Below are positions 24,528-33,787 of a stretch of 64,000 nucleotides of DNA, piece by piece. Origin of the DNA: Enterobacter bugandensis (lineage in GTDB: Bacteria > Pseudomonadota > Gammaproteobacteria > Enterobacterales > Enterobacteriaceae). The DNA lies in NCBI RefSeq assembly GCF_900324475.1, contig NZ_LT992502.1:744001-808000 (forward strand). The letters are read 5' to 3'. The translations under genes were made by a program, and so were the position numbers. Within the stretch, counting starts at the first letter, position 1. Each line of letters opens with the position of its first letter. Below the pieces are notes generated by a model. That model did not search any database. It was not told the origin of the DNA and saw nothing but the letters and a program-made list of their open reading frames with translations.

Positions 24528-26237
24528 TTAATGGGTCAGGGTTGCCGTAGTGTCCGCGGTGCTTTTGGCCGGGGCGGCGACAGGGAGATAGTGAAGCTCG
24601 GCGCTTTTTGCCCATTGCTGGTAGCGCTGATAAAGCTGTTCAAAGCGTTGTGCCTGCTGGACACGCGGCTGGAGCGTGTTTTCGACGGCGCTTGCCATGT
24701 GCTGCTGCGCGGTCGGGATATCCGCATGAACGCCTGCGGCCACGGCAGCGAAAATCGCGGCGCCCAGCGCGCAGCACTGATCGGAGGCCACAATCTGCAG
24801 CGGACGGTTCAGCACGTCGCAGCAGGCCTGCATAATCACCGGGTTTTTACGGGCGATACCGCCCAGCGCCATCACGTTGTTCACGTCGATGCCCTGTTCG
24901 GTGAAGCACTCCATAATGGCGCGCGCGCCGAACGCGGTGGCGGCAATCAGACCGCCGAACAGCGCCGGGGCATCGGTCGCCAGGTTGAGATCGGTAATCA
25001 CCCCTTTCAGGCGCTGGTTGGCAAACGGCGTGCGGCGACCGTTAAACCAGTCCAGCACCACCGGCAGGTGGTCGAGAGACGGATTTTTTGCCCAGGCTTC
25101 GGTGAGCTGCGGCAGGAGCTGTTTTTTGCTCGCGGTAATCTGCGTTTTCAGCTCAGGATGCGCGGCAGCCAGCTGATCCAGCGGCCAGCCGAGCACCCGG
25201 CCAAACCAGGCGTAGATATCGCCAAATGCGGACTGACCGGCTTCGAGGCCGATAAAATCTGGCACCACGCTGCCGTCAACCTGGCCGCAAATCCCTTTCA
25301 CCGCGCGGTCGCCGACGCTGGCTTTATCTGCCGTCAGAATGTCGCAGGTGGAGGTGCCAATCACTTTCACCAGCGTGTTAGGCTGCGCACCCGCGCCCAC
25401 GGCGCCCATGTGGCAGTCGAACGCGCCGCCGGAAATGGTCACGTTTTGCGGCAGGCCGAGACGCGTCGCCCACTCTTCGCAGAGCGTGCCGACCGGAATA
25501 TCGGCGGTGAAGGTGTCGGTAAAGAGCGGGTATTTCAGGTTTTTGTTGATGATCGGGTCAAGTTCATCGAAGAACGCTGCCGGAGGAAGACCGCCCCAGC
25601 CTTCATGCCACAGGGATTTATGCCCGGCGCTGCAGCGGCCGCGGCGGATATCCTGCGGGCGAGTGGTGCCGGAGAGCAGGGCGGGAACCCAGTCGCACAG
25701 CTCAATCCAGGATGCCGCGGCCTGGGCGACCGAAGCGTCCGTGCGGGTAACGTGCAGGATTTTGGCCCAGAACCATTCGCTGGAGTAGATGCCGCCGATG
25801 TAGCGCGAGTAGTCGGTTTTGCCCGGCTGATGGCATAAGCGGGTGATGGCTTCCGCCTCTTCCACGGCGGTATGGTCTTTCCAAAGCACGAACATGGCGT
25901 TCGGGTTGTCGGCAAACTCCGGGCGCAGCGCCAGCACGCGGCCTTCAGCGTCCACCGGGGCTGGCGTTGAACCGGTGCTGTCGACGCCAATCCCCACGAC
26001 GTCGGCCCGCTGGGCGTCCGTCAGTTCAGCCAGCACGGTTTTGACCGCCGCTTCCATCGATTCAATGTAATCGCGCGGGTGGTGACGGAACTGGTTGTTT
26101 GGCGCATCGCAGTAGCGCCCCTCTTGCCAGCGCGGATACCACTCAACGCTGGTTGCTATCTCCTGGCCAGTCGTACAGTCCACTGCCAGCGCGCGAACCG
26201 AGTCGCTGCCAAAATCGAGGCCAATTGCAATTGCCAT
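24528..26237 (-). CDS. araB: Ribulokinase
   Basis: AraB phosphorylates L-ribulose with ATP. From ATG 26237 it has 569 residues (E. coli 566); the longer frame would begin in the promoter and is rejected. It is a FGGY kinase: ATP-binding [16 protein letters not shown] at the start, the catalytic-region [14 protein letters not shown] near residue 285, and [19 protein letters not shown] near residue 465. First gene of araBAD, 10 bases before araA. Confidence 0.97.
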   Translation of the reverse strand: MAIAIGLDFGSDSVRALAVDCTTGQEIATSVEWYPRWQEGRYCDAPNNQFRHHPRDYIESMEAAVKTVLAELTDAQRADVVGIGVDSTGSTPAPVDAEGRVLALRPEFADNPNAMFVLWKDHTAVEEAEAITRLCHQPGKTDYSRYIGGIYSSEWFWAKILHVTRTDASVAQAAASWIELCDWVPALLSGTTRPQDIRRGRCSAGHKSLWHEGWGGLPPAAFFDELDPIINKNLKYPLFTDTFTADIPVGTLCEEWATRLGLPQNVTISGGAFDCHMGAVGAGAQPNTLVKVIGTSTCDILTADKASVGDRAVKGICGQVDGSVVPDFIGLEAGQSAFGDIYAWFGRVLGWPLDQLAAAHPELKTQITASKKQLLPQLTEAWAKNPSLDHLPVVLDWFNGRRTPFANQRLKGVITDLNLATDAPALFGGLIAATAFGARAIMECFTEQGIDVNNVMALGGIARKNPVIMQACCDVLNRPLQIVASDQCCALGAAIFAAVAAGVHADIPTAQQHMASAVENTLQPRVQQAQRFEQLYQRYQQWAKSAELHYLPVAAPAKSTADTTATLTH

Positions 26238-26269
26238 GGTGTTGCTCCATCCGAAACAGGTATGGAAGA

Positions 26270-26299
26270 ACATTAGAGACTGGGGATAAAAATCGTCAG
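26270..26299 (-). promoter_or_regulatory. araBAD promoter
   Basis: Reading leftwards, CTGACG (26299-26294) and TAATGT (26275-26270) are 18 bp apart. The -35 and spacing are identical to E. coli pBAD (CTGACG-18-TACTGT). The poor -35 explains dependence on AraC, whose I2 half-site overlaps it. Confidence 0.85.
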
Positions 26300-26333
26300 G
26301 CAGGATCCGCTAATCTTATGGACTAAATTGCTG
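26296..26333 (-). promoter_or_regulatory. AraC sites araI2 and araI1
   Basis: Two 17-bp half-sites in direct repeat lie leftward of each other with a 4-bp gap. I1 (26333-26317) reads CAGCAATTTAGTCCATA, and I2 (26312-26296) reads TAGCGGATCCTGCCTGA. With arabinose, AraC fills both and recruits polymerase. Confidence 0.85.
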
Positions 26334-26343
26334 TTACGACGGA

Positions 26344-26365
26344 AAGTGTGACGCCGTGCAAATAT
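26344..26365. promoter_or_regulatory. CRP site of the ara control region
   Basis: AAGTGTGACGCCGTGCAAATAT has the strong half TGTGA and a weaker GCAAA half 6 bp away, as in the E. coli ara CRP site. It sits between araI1 and araO1. Confidence 0.85.
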
Positions 26366-26369
26366 TCAA

Positions 26370-26407
26370 TGTGGACATTTCTGCCGCACTTATAGACACT
26401 TTTGTTA
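26370..26407 (+). promoter_or_regulatory. araO1 operator
   Basis: Two 17-bp AraC half-sites, TGTGGACATTTCTGCCG (26370-26386) and TATAGACACTTTTGTTA (26391-26407), are separated by 4 bp, nearly identical to E. coli araO1, where AraC represses its own promoter. I could not place the araC -35 and -10 with confidence. Confidence 0.8.
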
Positions 26408-26527
26408 CTGCTTCTCTGCCCGTGTCGGCAGAAAAATCAGGGGAAAAGGCTGAAACATGGCGGACGTAAAAGAGGCGTGATGCTTTTTGGATCTTTTCGC
26501 AGGCCATTTTTATACTGCTTTTATCGA

Positions 26528-26544
26528 TATGGACAAATGGTTTC
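26528..26544 (+). promoter_or_regulatory. araO2 operator inside the araC leader
   Basis: TATGGACAAATGGTTTC is the inverted form of an AraC half-site (compare I1 ...TCCATA). Its centre lies 211 bp from the centre of I1, the same spacing as the E. coli repression loop, close to 20 helical turns. Confidence 0.8.
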
Positions 26545-26572
26545 CTTCAGGACCCTTGGGAGAACTGAATCT

Positions 26573-27418
26573 ATGGCCGAACCGCAAAACGATCCCCTGC
26601 TGCCGGGATACTCATTTAACGCCCATCTGGTGGCGGGGCTGACGCCAATTGAGGCCGAGGGGTATCTCGATTTTTACGTTGACCGGCCGCTCGGCATGAA
26701 AGGGTATATTCTGAACCTGACCGTACGCGGGGAAGGGGTGATAAAAAACGGCGATCGGCAGTTTGTTTGCCGCCCGGGCGATATGCTGCTGTTCCCGCCG
26801 GGGGAGATCCACCACTACGGGCGTCACCCGGACGCCAAAGAGTGGTATCACCAGTGGGTCTATTTCCGTCCGCGCGCCTACTGGCAGGAGTGGCTCTCAT
26901 GGCCGGCTATTTTCGCGCAAACGGGTTTTTATCGTCCGGATGAGGCGCATCTGGCGCAGTTTCGTGAACTGTTCGCACAAATTATTGAGGCGGGGCAGGC
27001 GGGCGGGCGCTATGCCGAACTGCTGGCGATCAACCTGCTTGAGCAGGTGCTGCTGCGCCGCATGGAGGCGATCAACGAGTCGCTTAACCCGCCGCTGGAT
27101 AACCGCGTCCGCGACGCCTGCCAGTACATCAGCGACCATCTGGCCGACAGCCAGTTTGATATCGCCAGCGTTGCCCAGCACGTCTGTCTTTCGCCGTCCC
27201 GCCTGTCACACCTGTTCCGCCAGCAGCTTGGCGTGAGCGTGCTGAGCTGGCGTGAGGATCAGCGCATCAGCCAGGCAAAGCTGTTGCTCAGCACCACCCG
27301 GATGCCTATCGCGACCGTCGGACGCAACGTGGGCTTTGAAGATCAGCTCTATTTCTCTCGCGTGTTTAAGAAGTGCACCGGCGCCAGTCCCAGTGAATTC
27401 CGCGCGGGATGTGAATAA
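26573..27418 (+). CDS. araC: Arabinose operon regulator AraC
   Basis: AraC is the dimeric arabinose sensor that represses araBAD by looping and activates it on binding arabinose. The start at ATG 26573 with a GGGAGAA site gives 281 residues, the length of the Salmonella/Citrobacter form and shorter than the 292 of E. coli at the C-terminus. The arm ([16 protein letters not shown]) and cupin arabinose pocket (to about 165) precede two HTH motifs, [20 protein letters not shown] (near 197) and [19 protein letters not shown] (near 245). Confidence 0.97.
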   Translation: MAEPQNDPLLPGYSFNAHLVAGLTPIEAEGYLDFYVDRPLGMKGYILNLTVRGEGVIKNGDRQFVCRPGDMLLFPPGEIHHYGRHPDAKEWYHQWVYFRPRAYWQEWLSWPAIFAQTGFYRPDEAHLAQFRELFAQIIEAGQAGGRYAELLAINLLEQVLLRRMEAINESLNPPLDNRVRDACQYISDHLADSQFDIASVAQHVCLSPSRLSHLFRQQLGVSVLSWREDQRISQAKLLLSTTRMPIATVGRNVGFEDQLYFSRVFKKCTGASPSEFRAGCE

Positions 27419-27478
27419 ACGGTAAACATTCAGGTGAACTTCAGGAGCATCCTGTAAACTATTCAGACAATTGATGCC

Positions 27479-27507
27479 TTGACGCGGTGCGGGGCGCTAA
27501 GCAGAAT
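27479..27507 (+). promoter_or_regulatory. Candidate yabI promoter
   Basis: TTGACG (27479-27484) and CAGAAT (27502-27507) are 17 bp apart, 30 bases before the yabI start codon. Confidence 0.45.
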
Positions 27508-27536
27508 CGCTGATTCGTTTTCTGACCGGAATAGTT

Positions 27537-28304
27537 ATGCAGGCATTGCTGGAACACTTTATTACCCAGTCCGTTATGTACTCGCTCATCGCCGTGGCGC
27601 TGGTGGCGTTTCTGGAATCGCTGGCGCTGGTTGGGCTGATCCTGCCTGGCACCGTGATGATGGCGGGGCTTGGGGCGCTGATCGGCAGCGGTGAGGTCAA
27701 TTTCTGGCAGGCGTGGCTGGCCGGGATTATCGGCTGCCTGCTGGGGGACTGGATCTCCTTCTGGCTGGGCTGGCGCTTTAAGAAGCCGCTGCACCGCTGG
27801 TCGTTCATGAAAAAGAACAAAGCGCTGCTGGATAAAACCGAACATGCGCTGCACCAGCACAGCATGTTCACCATTCTGGTAGGCCGCTTTGTCGGGCCAA
27901 CGCGTCCGCTGGTGCCGATGGTGGCGGGGATGCTGGATCTGCCCGTCGCAAAATTCGTGGTGCCGAACATTATCGGCTGCGTATTCTGGCCGCCGTTTTA
28001 CTTCCTGCCGGGGATCCTCGCGGGTGCGGCCATTGATATCCCTGACGGTATGCAAAGCGGTGAGTTCAAGTGGCTGCTGCTGGGAACGGCGGTACTGCTG
28101 TGGCTGGCGGCCTGGCTCTGCTGGCGGCTATGGCGCAGCGCGAAAGCCAGCGTCGATCGCCTGACGCGCTATCTCCCGCGCGCGCGCCTGCTCTGGCTGG
28201 CCCCGCTGACGCTGGGCGTGGCGGTGGTGGCGCTGGTCGCGCTGATTCGTCACCCGCTGATGCCGGTGTACGGCGAGATCCTGCTGAAGGTGGTGAGCCG
28301 TTAA
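27537..28304 (+). CDS. yabI: DedA-family inner-membrane protein YabI
   Basis: YabI is one of several DedA/SNARE-associated (VTT) membrane proteins; members support envelope integrity and undecaprenyl phosphate or lipid recycling, but the specific role of YabI is not settled. The 255 residues are one more than E. coli. Family marks are the acidic reentrant region FLESLALVGLILPGT (near 22), the G-rich GIIGCLLGDWISFWLG segment with its Asp, and the GRFVGPTRPLVPMVAG motif near residue 118 with conserved arginines. About five hydrophobic segments are seen. Confidence 0.92.
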   Translation: MQALLEHFITQSVMYSLIAVALVAFLESLALVGLILPGTVMMAGLGALIGSGEVNFWQAWLAGIIGCLLGDWISFWLGWRFKKPLHRWSFMKKNKALLDKTEHALHQHSMFTILVGRFVGPTRPLVPMVAGMLDLPVAKFVVPNIIGCVFWPPFYFLPGILAGAAIDIPDGMQSGEFKWLLLGTAVLLWLAAWLCWRLWRSAKASVDRLTRYLPRARLLWLAPLTLGVAVVALVALIRHPLMPVYGEILLKVVSR

Positions 28305-28311
28305 GGTGTTT

Positions 28312-28347
28312 TCCCTCTCCCCGTGGGAGAGGGCCAGGGTGAGGGCG
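28312..28347. repeat. BoxC-type palindromic repeat between yabI and thiQ
   Basis: CCCTCTCCCCGTGGGAGAGG, then GCCAGGGTGAGGGC, is the GC-rich intergenic repeat widespread in enterobacteria. It separates two convergent genes and could act as a bidirectional transcript end. The same core, without the right extension, is found at 8291-8312. Confidence 0.65.
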
Positions 28348-29049
28348 TCAGACCGCACGAATGCCTAACAATGAAGACGCCTCCGCGTTACCACTCAGAA
28401 GTTCTTGTGTTTCTCCATCCCACAAAATCCGTCCCTCCGCGATCACTACCGATCGCGGCGCAATGCGTGCGGCATCTTCAATGCTGTGCGAAACCATCAG
28501 CATCGTGATCTGCTGGCGCTGGCAAACCTCTTCCACCAGCGAGAGCATCTCCTGGCGCAGGGCCGGGTCGAGTGCCGAGAAGGGTTCATCGAGCAGCAGC
28601 AGCGGCTGCTCGCGCACCAGACAACGTGCCAGCGCCACGCGCTGACGCTGGCCGCCGGAAAGCTCACCGGGCAGTCTGGAAATCAACGCGGACAGGCCCA
28701 TTTGTTCGGCAATCTCCTCCAGCTTCTGACGCTGCGCAGCATTGAGTTTTAACCCCGGATCGATTCCCAGCGCGATGTTCTGCCACACCGTAAGGTGATT
28801 AAACAGATTGTTTTCCTGAAACAGCATCGACACCGGGCGCTTAGCCGGCGGAGCGTAGGTATACTCGCCATTATCAATGACTATCGACCCGCTGACAGGC
28901 TGCAAAAAACCGGCAATCAAATTGAGCAGGGTACTTTTACCGGCCCCGCTTGGGCCAAGCACCGCAATTCGCTCTCCCTGACGAACAGAGAGGGTAAAAC
29001 GCATCGGCAGATGCTGGTAAAGCCAGGTTACATCAGTCAGTTTTAACAT
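28348..29049 (-). CDS. thiQ: Thiamine/TPP ABC transporter ATPase ThiQ
   Basis: ThiQ powers import of thiamine and thiamine phosphates through ThiP. From ATG 29049 it has 233 residues (E. coli 232). Walker A is GPSGAGKST (32-40), the Q-loop lies in MLFQENN, the signature [14 protein letters not shown] near 131, Walker [14 protein letters not shown] near 151, and the H-loop in MVSHS near 186. Its start lies 17 bases inside the thiP 3' end, so translation is coupled. Last gene of thiBPQ. Confidence 0.96.
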   Translation of the reverse strand: MLKLTDVTWLYQHLPMRFTLSVRQGERIAVLGPSGAGKSTLLNLIAGFLQPVSGSIVIDNGEYTYAPPAKRPVSMLFQENNLFNHLTVWQNIALGIDPGLKLNAAQRQKLEEIAEQMGLSALISRLPGELSGGQRQRVALARCLVREQPLLLLDEPFSALDPALRQEMLSLVEEVCQRQQITMLMVSHSIEDAARIAPRSVVIAEGRILWDGETQELLSGNAEASSLLGIRAV

Positions 29050-30643
29050 CACGCCCCGGAAGTTTTTCGATAACGGTAAATAAGGCAAAGCACAGCAGTA
29101 ACAGGAGCAGCGCCGTGACGGCACCGTCCTGGCTGCGGTAGGAGCCAATTTGCTGGTAAAGCCAGAACGGCAGCGTGCGGAAATCCTCGTTGCCAAAGAG
29201 GGCCACCACGCCAAAATCCCCAATCGACAGCACGCAGGCGAAGGCCATCGCCTGGGCGAGCGGCCGCTTCAGGGCGCGTAGTTCGACCACTTTCAGCCGC
29301 CGCCAGCCCATAATGCCAAGGGACTGACACAGGGCGCTGTACCGGCTGTTAACATCCCGCATCGGGTTTTCCAGTACCTTCAGCGCGTACGGTATGGCCA
29401 TTAAGGCGTTGGTAAAAATGACGATGCCGTCGGCGCTTTCCGGCAGGCCGATGGTGCTGTTAAACAGTAAAAAGAAGCCGGTCGCCAGCACAATGCCCGG
29501 CATCGCCAGGATCAGCATGCCCGTCAGTTCCAGCGCGTGTCCGGCTTTACGGGCATGTCGCGCGTACAGCTCGCGGCTGCTCCAGAGCAGCATCATGGTC
29601 AGCGTCACGCAGATTAGCCCGGCTGCCAGCGCGATACGCAATGAGGTCCACGTGGCCTGCCACAGGACCGGCTGTTGAAGTACCGATACCACATTCCGGT
29701 TGAGGCCATCGGCGATCACGGCCAGCAGCGGCGGCAGCAGAAGCAGGAGCGCCAGCGCGATCAGCATCACGTCCGAGATGCGGCTGTGCAGGCTGTCCTG
29801 CGGATCGCGCCAGCCAGAAAGATTATTGCTTCCTGCGGGGATCGCTTTGCTCAGCCGCTGGCTGAGTAACACCAGCGCCAGGCAGCACACCATCTGTACG
29901 ATCGCCAGCAACGCGGCGCGGCCCGGATCGTAGTCGTAACTTAATGCCTGATAGATCGCCAGCTCAATAGTGGTGGCCTGCGGGCCGCCGCCGAGAGAAA
30001 GCACGGTCGCAAAGCTGGCGAAACAGAGCATAAAGATCAGCGCGGCCACCGGGGCAATCTGGCGTCGCAGCCACGGCCATTCGACAAAGCGGAAGAATGA
30101 CCATCCGCGCATGCCAAGCTGGGCGGCAATCTGGCGCTGCTCGCCGGGTATGTTCTCCAGCGCCTGCAAAAAGAGGCGCGTCGCCATCGGCATATTGAAG
30201 AAAATGTGTGCCAGCAGGATGCCCTTCAGGCCGTAAGGGGAGAAGGTCCATTCCAGGCCTAAAGACGCGAAGAGCGAGGCCAGCCAGCCCTGGCGACCGT
30301 ATACGCTCAGAATACCAAAAACGGCCACCAGTACGGGCAGGATCAGCGTCATGGCGCACAGGCGCAGCAGGGCCAGCCTGCCGGGGAAACGTCTGCGATA
30401 GAGGGCGCGCGCAAGGAAAATGGCCGGGATGACTGACAGCAGCGCGGAAAGAAACGCCTGCCAGAAGGAGAAACGGATGACGTGCCAGAGATAGCTATCG
30501 TGCCAGAGCGCGAGCAGATCGCTCTCTGGCGCGTTAAACCACAGCGCCAGAAACGCTCCCAGACTGACGACCACCATCAGTATGGCGGCAATCAGTCCGG
30601 GAACTAACCAGCCGGGGATCAGCGGCTGACGGCGCGTTGCCAT
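29033..30643 (-). CDS. thiP: Thiamine/TPP ABC transporter permease ThiP
   Basis: ThiP forms the membrane channel of the thiamine transporter. The start at ATG 30643 ([12 protein letters not shown]) gives 536 residues as in E. coli; an in-frame ATG four codons upstream is an alternative. It is a duplicated BPD_transp_1 protein with about twelve membrane helices and two EAA loops: [23 protein letters not shown] near residue 190 and a second near [21 protein letters not shown] near 440. It overlaps thiB by 25 bases and thiQ by 17. Confidence 0.95.
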   Translation of the reverse strand: MATRRQPLIPGWLVPGLIAAILMVVVSLGAFLALWFNAPESDLLALWHDSYLWHVIRFSFWQAFLSALLSVIPAIFLARALYRRRFPGRLALLRLCAMTLILPVLVAVFGILSVYGRQGWLASLFASLGLEWTFSPYGLKGILLAHIFFNMPMATRLFLQALENIPGEQRQIAAQLGMRGWSFFRFVEWPWLRRQIAPVAALIFMLCFASFATVLSLGGGPQATTIELAIYQALSYDYDPGRAALLAIVQMVCCLALVLLSQRLSKAIPAGSNNLSGWRDPQDSLHSRISDVMLIALALLLLLPPLLAVIADGLNRNVVSVLQQPVLWQATWTSLRIALAAGLICVTLTMMLLWSSRELYARHARKAGHALELTGMLILAMPGIVLATGFFLLFNSTIGLPESADGIVIFTNALMAIPYALKVLENPMRDVNSRYSALCQSLGIMGWRRLKVVELRALKRPLAQAMAFACVLSIGDFGVVALFGNEDFRTLPFWLYQQIGSYRSQDGAVTALLLLLLCFALFTVIEKLPGRDVKTD

Positions 30644-31602
30644 TCGCTTATCCATGCGGCGCGCTGAGCGGCAACCTGCTGCGGCGTAAATTCCAGCGCG
30701 GTCTGCGGTTTGTTCAGCTGCTCAAAGCCTGCCGGCAGCGCCGCGTCGGTGACCGGGTACATCCAGTTGCCCGTCGGAATGGCGTTCTGGAATGCCGGGG
30801 AGACCATAAATTTCAGGAACTTCTCGGCCAGTTCCGGCTGTTTGCTGGCGGCGGTGCGGGCAGCCACTTCAACCTGCAGGTAGTGACCTTCAGCGAAATT
30901 CGCAGCCGCGTAGTTGTCTTTCTTCTCGGCAATAATATGATAGGCCGGAGAGGTGGTGTAGCTCAGCACCAGATCGCTTTCGCCTTTCAGGAACAGGCCG
31001 TAGGCTTCGCTCCAGCCTTTAGTGACCGTAACTGTTTTCGCAGCCAGCTTTTGCCACGCCTCCGGCGTTTTGTCGCCGTAGACTTTCTGCATCCACAGCA
31101 GCAGCCCCAGGCCCGGCGTGCTGGTGCGCGGATCTTCATAAATCACGCGCCATTTCTGGTCGCTTTCGACCAGCTCTTTCAGGCTCTTCGGCGGGTTCTT
31201 CAGCTTGTTTTTATCGTAGACGAATGCAAAGTAGCCGTAATCGAAGGGAACGAAGGTGTCGTTTTTCCAGCCGCCCGGCACGTTGACGGCATCTGCCGCT
31301 ACGCCGCTTTTGGCAAACAGTCTGGTTTGCGTGGCGGCTTCCAGCAGGTTGTTATCCAGACCGAGCACCACGTCGGCCTTGCTGTTTTTCCCTTCCATGC
31401 GCAGGCGGTTAAGCAGCGACACGCCATCTTCCAGCGCCACGAACTTCAGCTCGCAGTTGCAGTCGGCTTCAAAGGCTTTTTTAACCACCGGGCCGGGGCC
31501 CCAGTCGGCGGAGAAGGAGTCGTAGGTATAGACCGTCAGAACAGGCTTAGCAAAAACAGGCAGCGCAACCAGCGCCAGCAGAGGAAGAACGTTTTTTAAC
31601 AC
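30619..31602 (-). CDS. thiB: Thiamine/TPP periplasmic binding protein ThiB
   Basis: ThiB captures thiamine, TMP and TPP in the periplasm. The GTG at 31602, with a GAGGT site 7 bases away, gives 327 residues, the E. coli length; the longer frame runs back into the riboswitch leader and is rejected. A signal peptide ends near PVFA/KPVLTVYTYDSF (residue 18). The body is an extracellular solute-binding fold with SYTTSPAYH and IPTGNWMYPV ligand-region motifs. First gene of thiBPQ, under a TPP riboswitch. Confidence 0.96.
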   Translation of the reverse strand: MLKNVLPLLALVALPVFAKPVLTVYTYDSFSADWGPGPVVKKAFEADCNCELKFVALEDGVSLLNRLRMEGKNSKADVVLGLDNNLLEAATQTRLFAKSGVAADAVNVPGGWKNDTFVPFDYGYFAFVYDKNKLKNPPKSLKELVESDQKWRVIYEDPRTSTPGLGLLLWMQKVYGDKTPEAWQKLAAKTVTVTKGWSEAYGLFLKGESDLVLSYTTSPAYHIIAEKKDNYAAANFAEGHYLQVEVAARTAASKQPELAEKFLKFMVSPAFQNAIPTGNWMYPVTDAALPAGFEQLNKPQTALEFTPQQVAAQRAAWISEWQRAVSR

Positions 31603-31648
31603 TTTGCACCTCAGGGTTGAGTGGCAAAGGATTTTGAGAAACAGCCTC

Positions 31649-31735
31649 AAATCCCTTCGCCGGCGTTATCCGGATCAGGTTCGACGGGTATTATCTCAGC
31701 GCACATCTGTGATGCAGCACCCCGTTGAGAACGGC
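31649..31735 (-). ncRNA. sroA: TPP riboswitch (THI element) of thiBPQ
   Basis: Read leftwards, the leader has the conserved THI-box parts in order: GGGGTGCTGC, GCTGAGATAATACCCGT, GAACCTGATCCGGATAACGC and CGGCGAAGGGATT. These make the pyrimidine-sensor CUGAGA arm and the pyrophosphate-sensor arm of a TPP aptamer. The E. coli equivalent is recovered as the SroA RNA. Because the thiB ribosome site follows within about 50 bases without a T run, control is probably translational. Confidence 0.95.
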
Positions 31736-31738
31736 GCT

Positions 31739-31767
31739 ATTGTAATGATTTGGTGAATATTACGAAA
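31739..31767 (-). promoter_or_regulatory. Candidate thiB leader promoter
   Basis: Read leftwards, TACAAT (31744-31739) is a good -10 a few bases before the aptamer; the -35 at 17 bp (TTTCGT) is weak. It lies next to the sgrR stop codon. Confidence 0.4.
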
Positions 31768-31770
31768 GCG

Positions 31771-33426
31771 TTATGGCTCCGGCGGCGCAAACCAGGCGGA
31801 TTTAAAATCAAACCAGCCCAGGGTATTCATCCGCAGGCCGCGCATGCTGCGCTGTCCCTGGATCAGCAGCCAGTGGTGGATCAACGGTACGATCGTCTGC
31901 CCGGCCAGCAGCTCCTGGCACCACGCGGCCAGATCCATCTCTCCTGCCCGCCACTTCGCGGCGTCCTGCTGCCAGTCCCGGCTGATGCAGTGCTGAATGA
32001 GAGGCACTTCATACAGGTGTGAAAAGAGCGAGAAATCCAGCGGCAGCGTGAAGTTGGCGCTGTTGAGCCAGATATCGCTGACGACATCCCCGCGGTGCCA
32101 TTCATCATAATCGACTTCCTGTATCGCCAGCGTCACGCCTTCGGCTGCAAGCAGCTTGCTCATGATCCTCGCGATAAACCGGTGCTCAATGTGATCGCGA
32201 TAGTAGCTGAGGGTGATGGTTTCCAGCCCGGCGGGTTTTTCACTGCGCACCGGCTGAGCATGGTGCCAGCGCGGAAGCAGGCCATAGGCCGGAAACCACC
32301 AGGTCTGGTATTGCTCTTCAGCATGATAAATCAGGTTAGCCGGGGCCAGAATATGGCTGATCCACTTGCGGACGTCGTGATTCGCCCCGCGATGGCTGCG
32401 GCTGTCAAAAAGAAGATAGTAGCAGCCCTCCTCCAGGCGACTCTCGAACGCCTTTTCGCTGGTTGTGGGCCCCTCCAGGGTGAGGCCTGCACTCAGCTCT
32501 TCGTTGAGGTCCGGTAACACCCAGACGTTCACTTCGTCGATCAGCGCCCGATAGCCAAAATAGTCATCAAAGGCGCGGATCTTCAGCTGATTATTGTTAT
32601 TGCGCGACACGGCGTAGGGGCCCGTTCCAATCGGCTGGCTGGAAAAATTGTTCAGGGATCGCCACTCGGCAGGCAGGATCATCGAGGGCACATAGCCAAG
32701 AAGCCACGGAAGCCAGTTGTCCGGCTGCGATAGCTCAATATCCAGCGTCCAGGCCGTGGGGGAGTGGATCCGCGTGATATGCGAATAGAGCGGCAGCGTG
32801 CGGGCACGCTCCAGAGAGGTGATGACGTCACTCATCTCCAGTTCGCGGCCATGGTGGAAGTGAATGCCCGGGCGTAAAAAGAAACGCCAGTGCAGGGGGG
32901 AAAGCTGCTGCCAGTGGTGCGCGATATCTGCTTCCAGTTCCCCGTTTTCCTCATTTATTTTCGTCAGACCGCTGAATATCTGCCGGGCCATGTGGGTTTC
33001 AGAACGTCGCAATGCCGTGCCGGGCAACAGGTTTTTCATCGGACGATAGTAGAGCACCCGCAGAATGTGGCGTCCCTGACGAAAGCTGCGTCCCAGGTGT
33101 GAGACCAGCATCTGGCGCACGGCGGCTTTGTCGCCCACCAGTTGGACCAGCTGATCGATGCGGTCCTGCTCCAGCAGATCCTCCGCCCGCTGCTGCTGCA
33201 GGGCCAGGCCGGTATACAGGAAGGTCAAGCGTGAGCGCTTGCCGCGTCCCGCCTCGGCCTCCCAGCTTAGCCAGCCCTGCTGCTGCATAGTGTTGAGTAA
33301 CGTGCGCATATGGCGGCGAGAGCAGTTGAGGAGTTCTGCCAGCTCGTTAAGCGTGGTCTCCTGCGATTGACCCTCGCAGCACTGCCACAGGCGAATGAAT
33401 TGTTGTTGCAGTCGACCGGACGGCAT
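31771..33426 (-). CDS. sgrR: SgrR, activator of the SgrS RNA gene
   Basis: SgrR senses sugar-phosphate stress and activates transcription of the divergent sgrS. The 551 residues match E. coli. The N-terminal winged helix ([30 protein letters not shown], roughly 20-50) binds DNA; from about residue 165 it has a periplasmic solute-binding (SBP_bac_5) domain thought to bind a small metabolite in the cytosol. Only 67 bases separate its start from the SgrS start. Confidence 0.97.
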   Translation of the reverse strand: MPSGRLQQQFIRLWQCCEGQSQETTLNELAELLNCSRRHMRTLLNTMQQQGWLSWEAEAGRGKRSRLTFLYTGLALQQQRAEDLLEQDRIDQLVQLVGDKAAVRQMLVSHLGRSFRQGRHILRVLYYRPMKNLLPGTALRRSETHMARQIFSGLTKINEENGELEADIAHHWQQLSPLHWRFFLRPGIHFHHGRELEMSDVITSLERARTLPLYSHITRIHSPTAWTLDIELSQPDNWLPWLLGYVPSMILPAEWRSLNNFSSQPIGTGPYAVSRNNNNQLKIRAFDDYFGYRALIDEVNVWVLPDLNEELSAGLTLEGPTTSEKAFESRLEEGCYYLLFDSRSHRGANHDVRKWISHILAPANLIYHAEEQYQTWWFPAYGLLPRWHHAQPVRSEKPAGLETITLSYYRDHIEHRFIARIMSKLLAAEGVTLAIQEVDYDEWHRGDVVSDIWLNSANFTLPLDFSLFSHLYEVPLIQHCISRDWQQDAAKWRAGEMDLAAWCQELLAGQTIVPLIHHWLLIQGQRSMRGLRMNTLGWFDFKSAWFAPPEP

Positions 33427-33493
33427 AAAAGAGGAACTCCTGACAAAAAATCAGCAATTTATTAATCCCTATATTAAGCCAATAATGCTTCCC

Positions 33494-33740
33494 GATGAAG
33501 TGAGGAGGTAAATTATGAAGAGGTCTACCGCACGTCAGTTTTATCAGCAGTACTTTTCAGCGACAAAGGGAATGTCCTGGCTGGCCCGCCAGTGTGCAGA
33601 GCAACGGCTGAGAATCCTGGAAGATCTGATGCAGTGGGACGTTACGAAGCCGACCTCTTCTCGCTAACTCGCCTCGATCATGTGTGACTGAGTATTGGTG
33701 TTTATCACCCGCCAGCAAAATGTTTTTGCTGGCTTTTTTC
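33494..33740 (+). ncRNA. sgrS: SgrS, dual-function glucose-phosphate stress RNA
   Basis: SgrS pairs with ptsG and other mRNAs through Hfq to stop sugar uptake and also encodes SgrT. The 5' end GATGAAG and the conserved seed TGTGTGACTGAGTATTGGTG (33681-33700) match E. coli. A strong terminator follows (GCCAGCAAAA, 33711-33720, pairing with TTTTTGCTGGC, then T6). The predicted length, about 247 nt, is about 20 nt more than the 227 of E. coli, mostly from the longer sgrT. A TAATGC -10 lies at 33483-33488 with no good -35, consistent with the need for SgrR. Confidence 0.95.
33515..33667 (+). CDS. sgrT: SgrT, inhibitor of glucose PTS transport
   Basis: SgrT is the small protein coded inside SgrS that inhibits the PtsG (IICB-Glc) transporter. 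A strong GAGGAGG site precedes ATG 33515 and a TAA ends it at 33667, giving 50 residues (MKRSTARQFYQQYFSATKG at the N-terminus). It shares RQFYQ.YF.AT and L..LMQWD with the 43-residue E. coli protein, but has extra residues at both ends and a changed centre. The frame ends before the base-pairing seed, so the two functions do not overlap. Confidence 0.9.
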   Translation: MKRSTARQFYQQYFSATKGMSWLARQCAEQRLRILEDLMQWDVTKPTSSR

Positions 33741-33787
33741 GTTTATTCTTTCACCCAATTTCGATTCGCTTTCACAAGGACTTGCGC

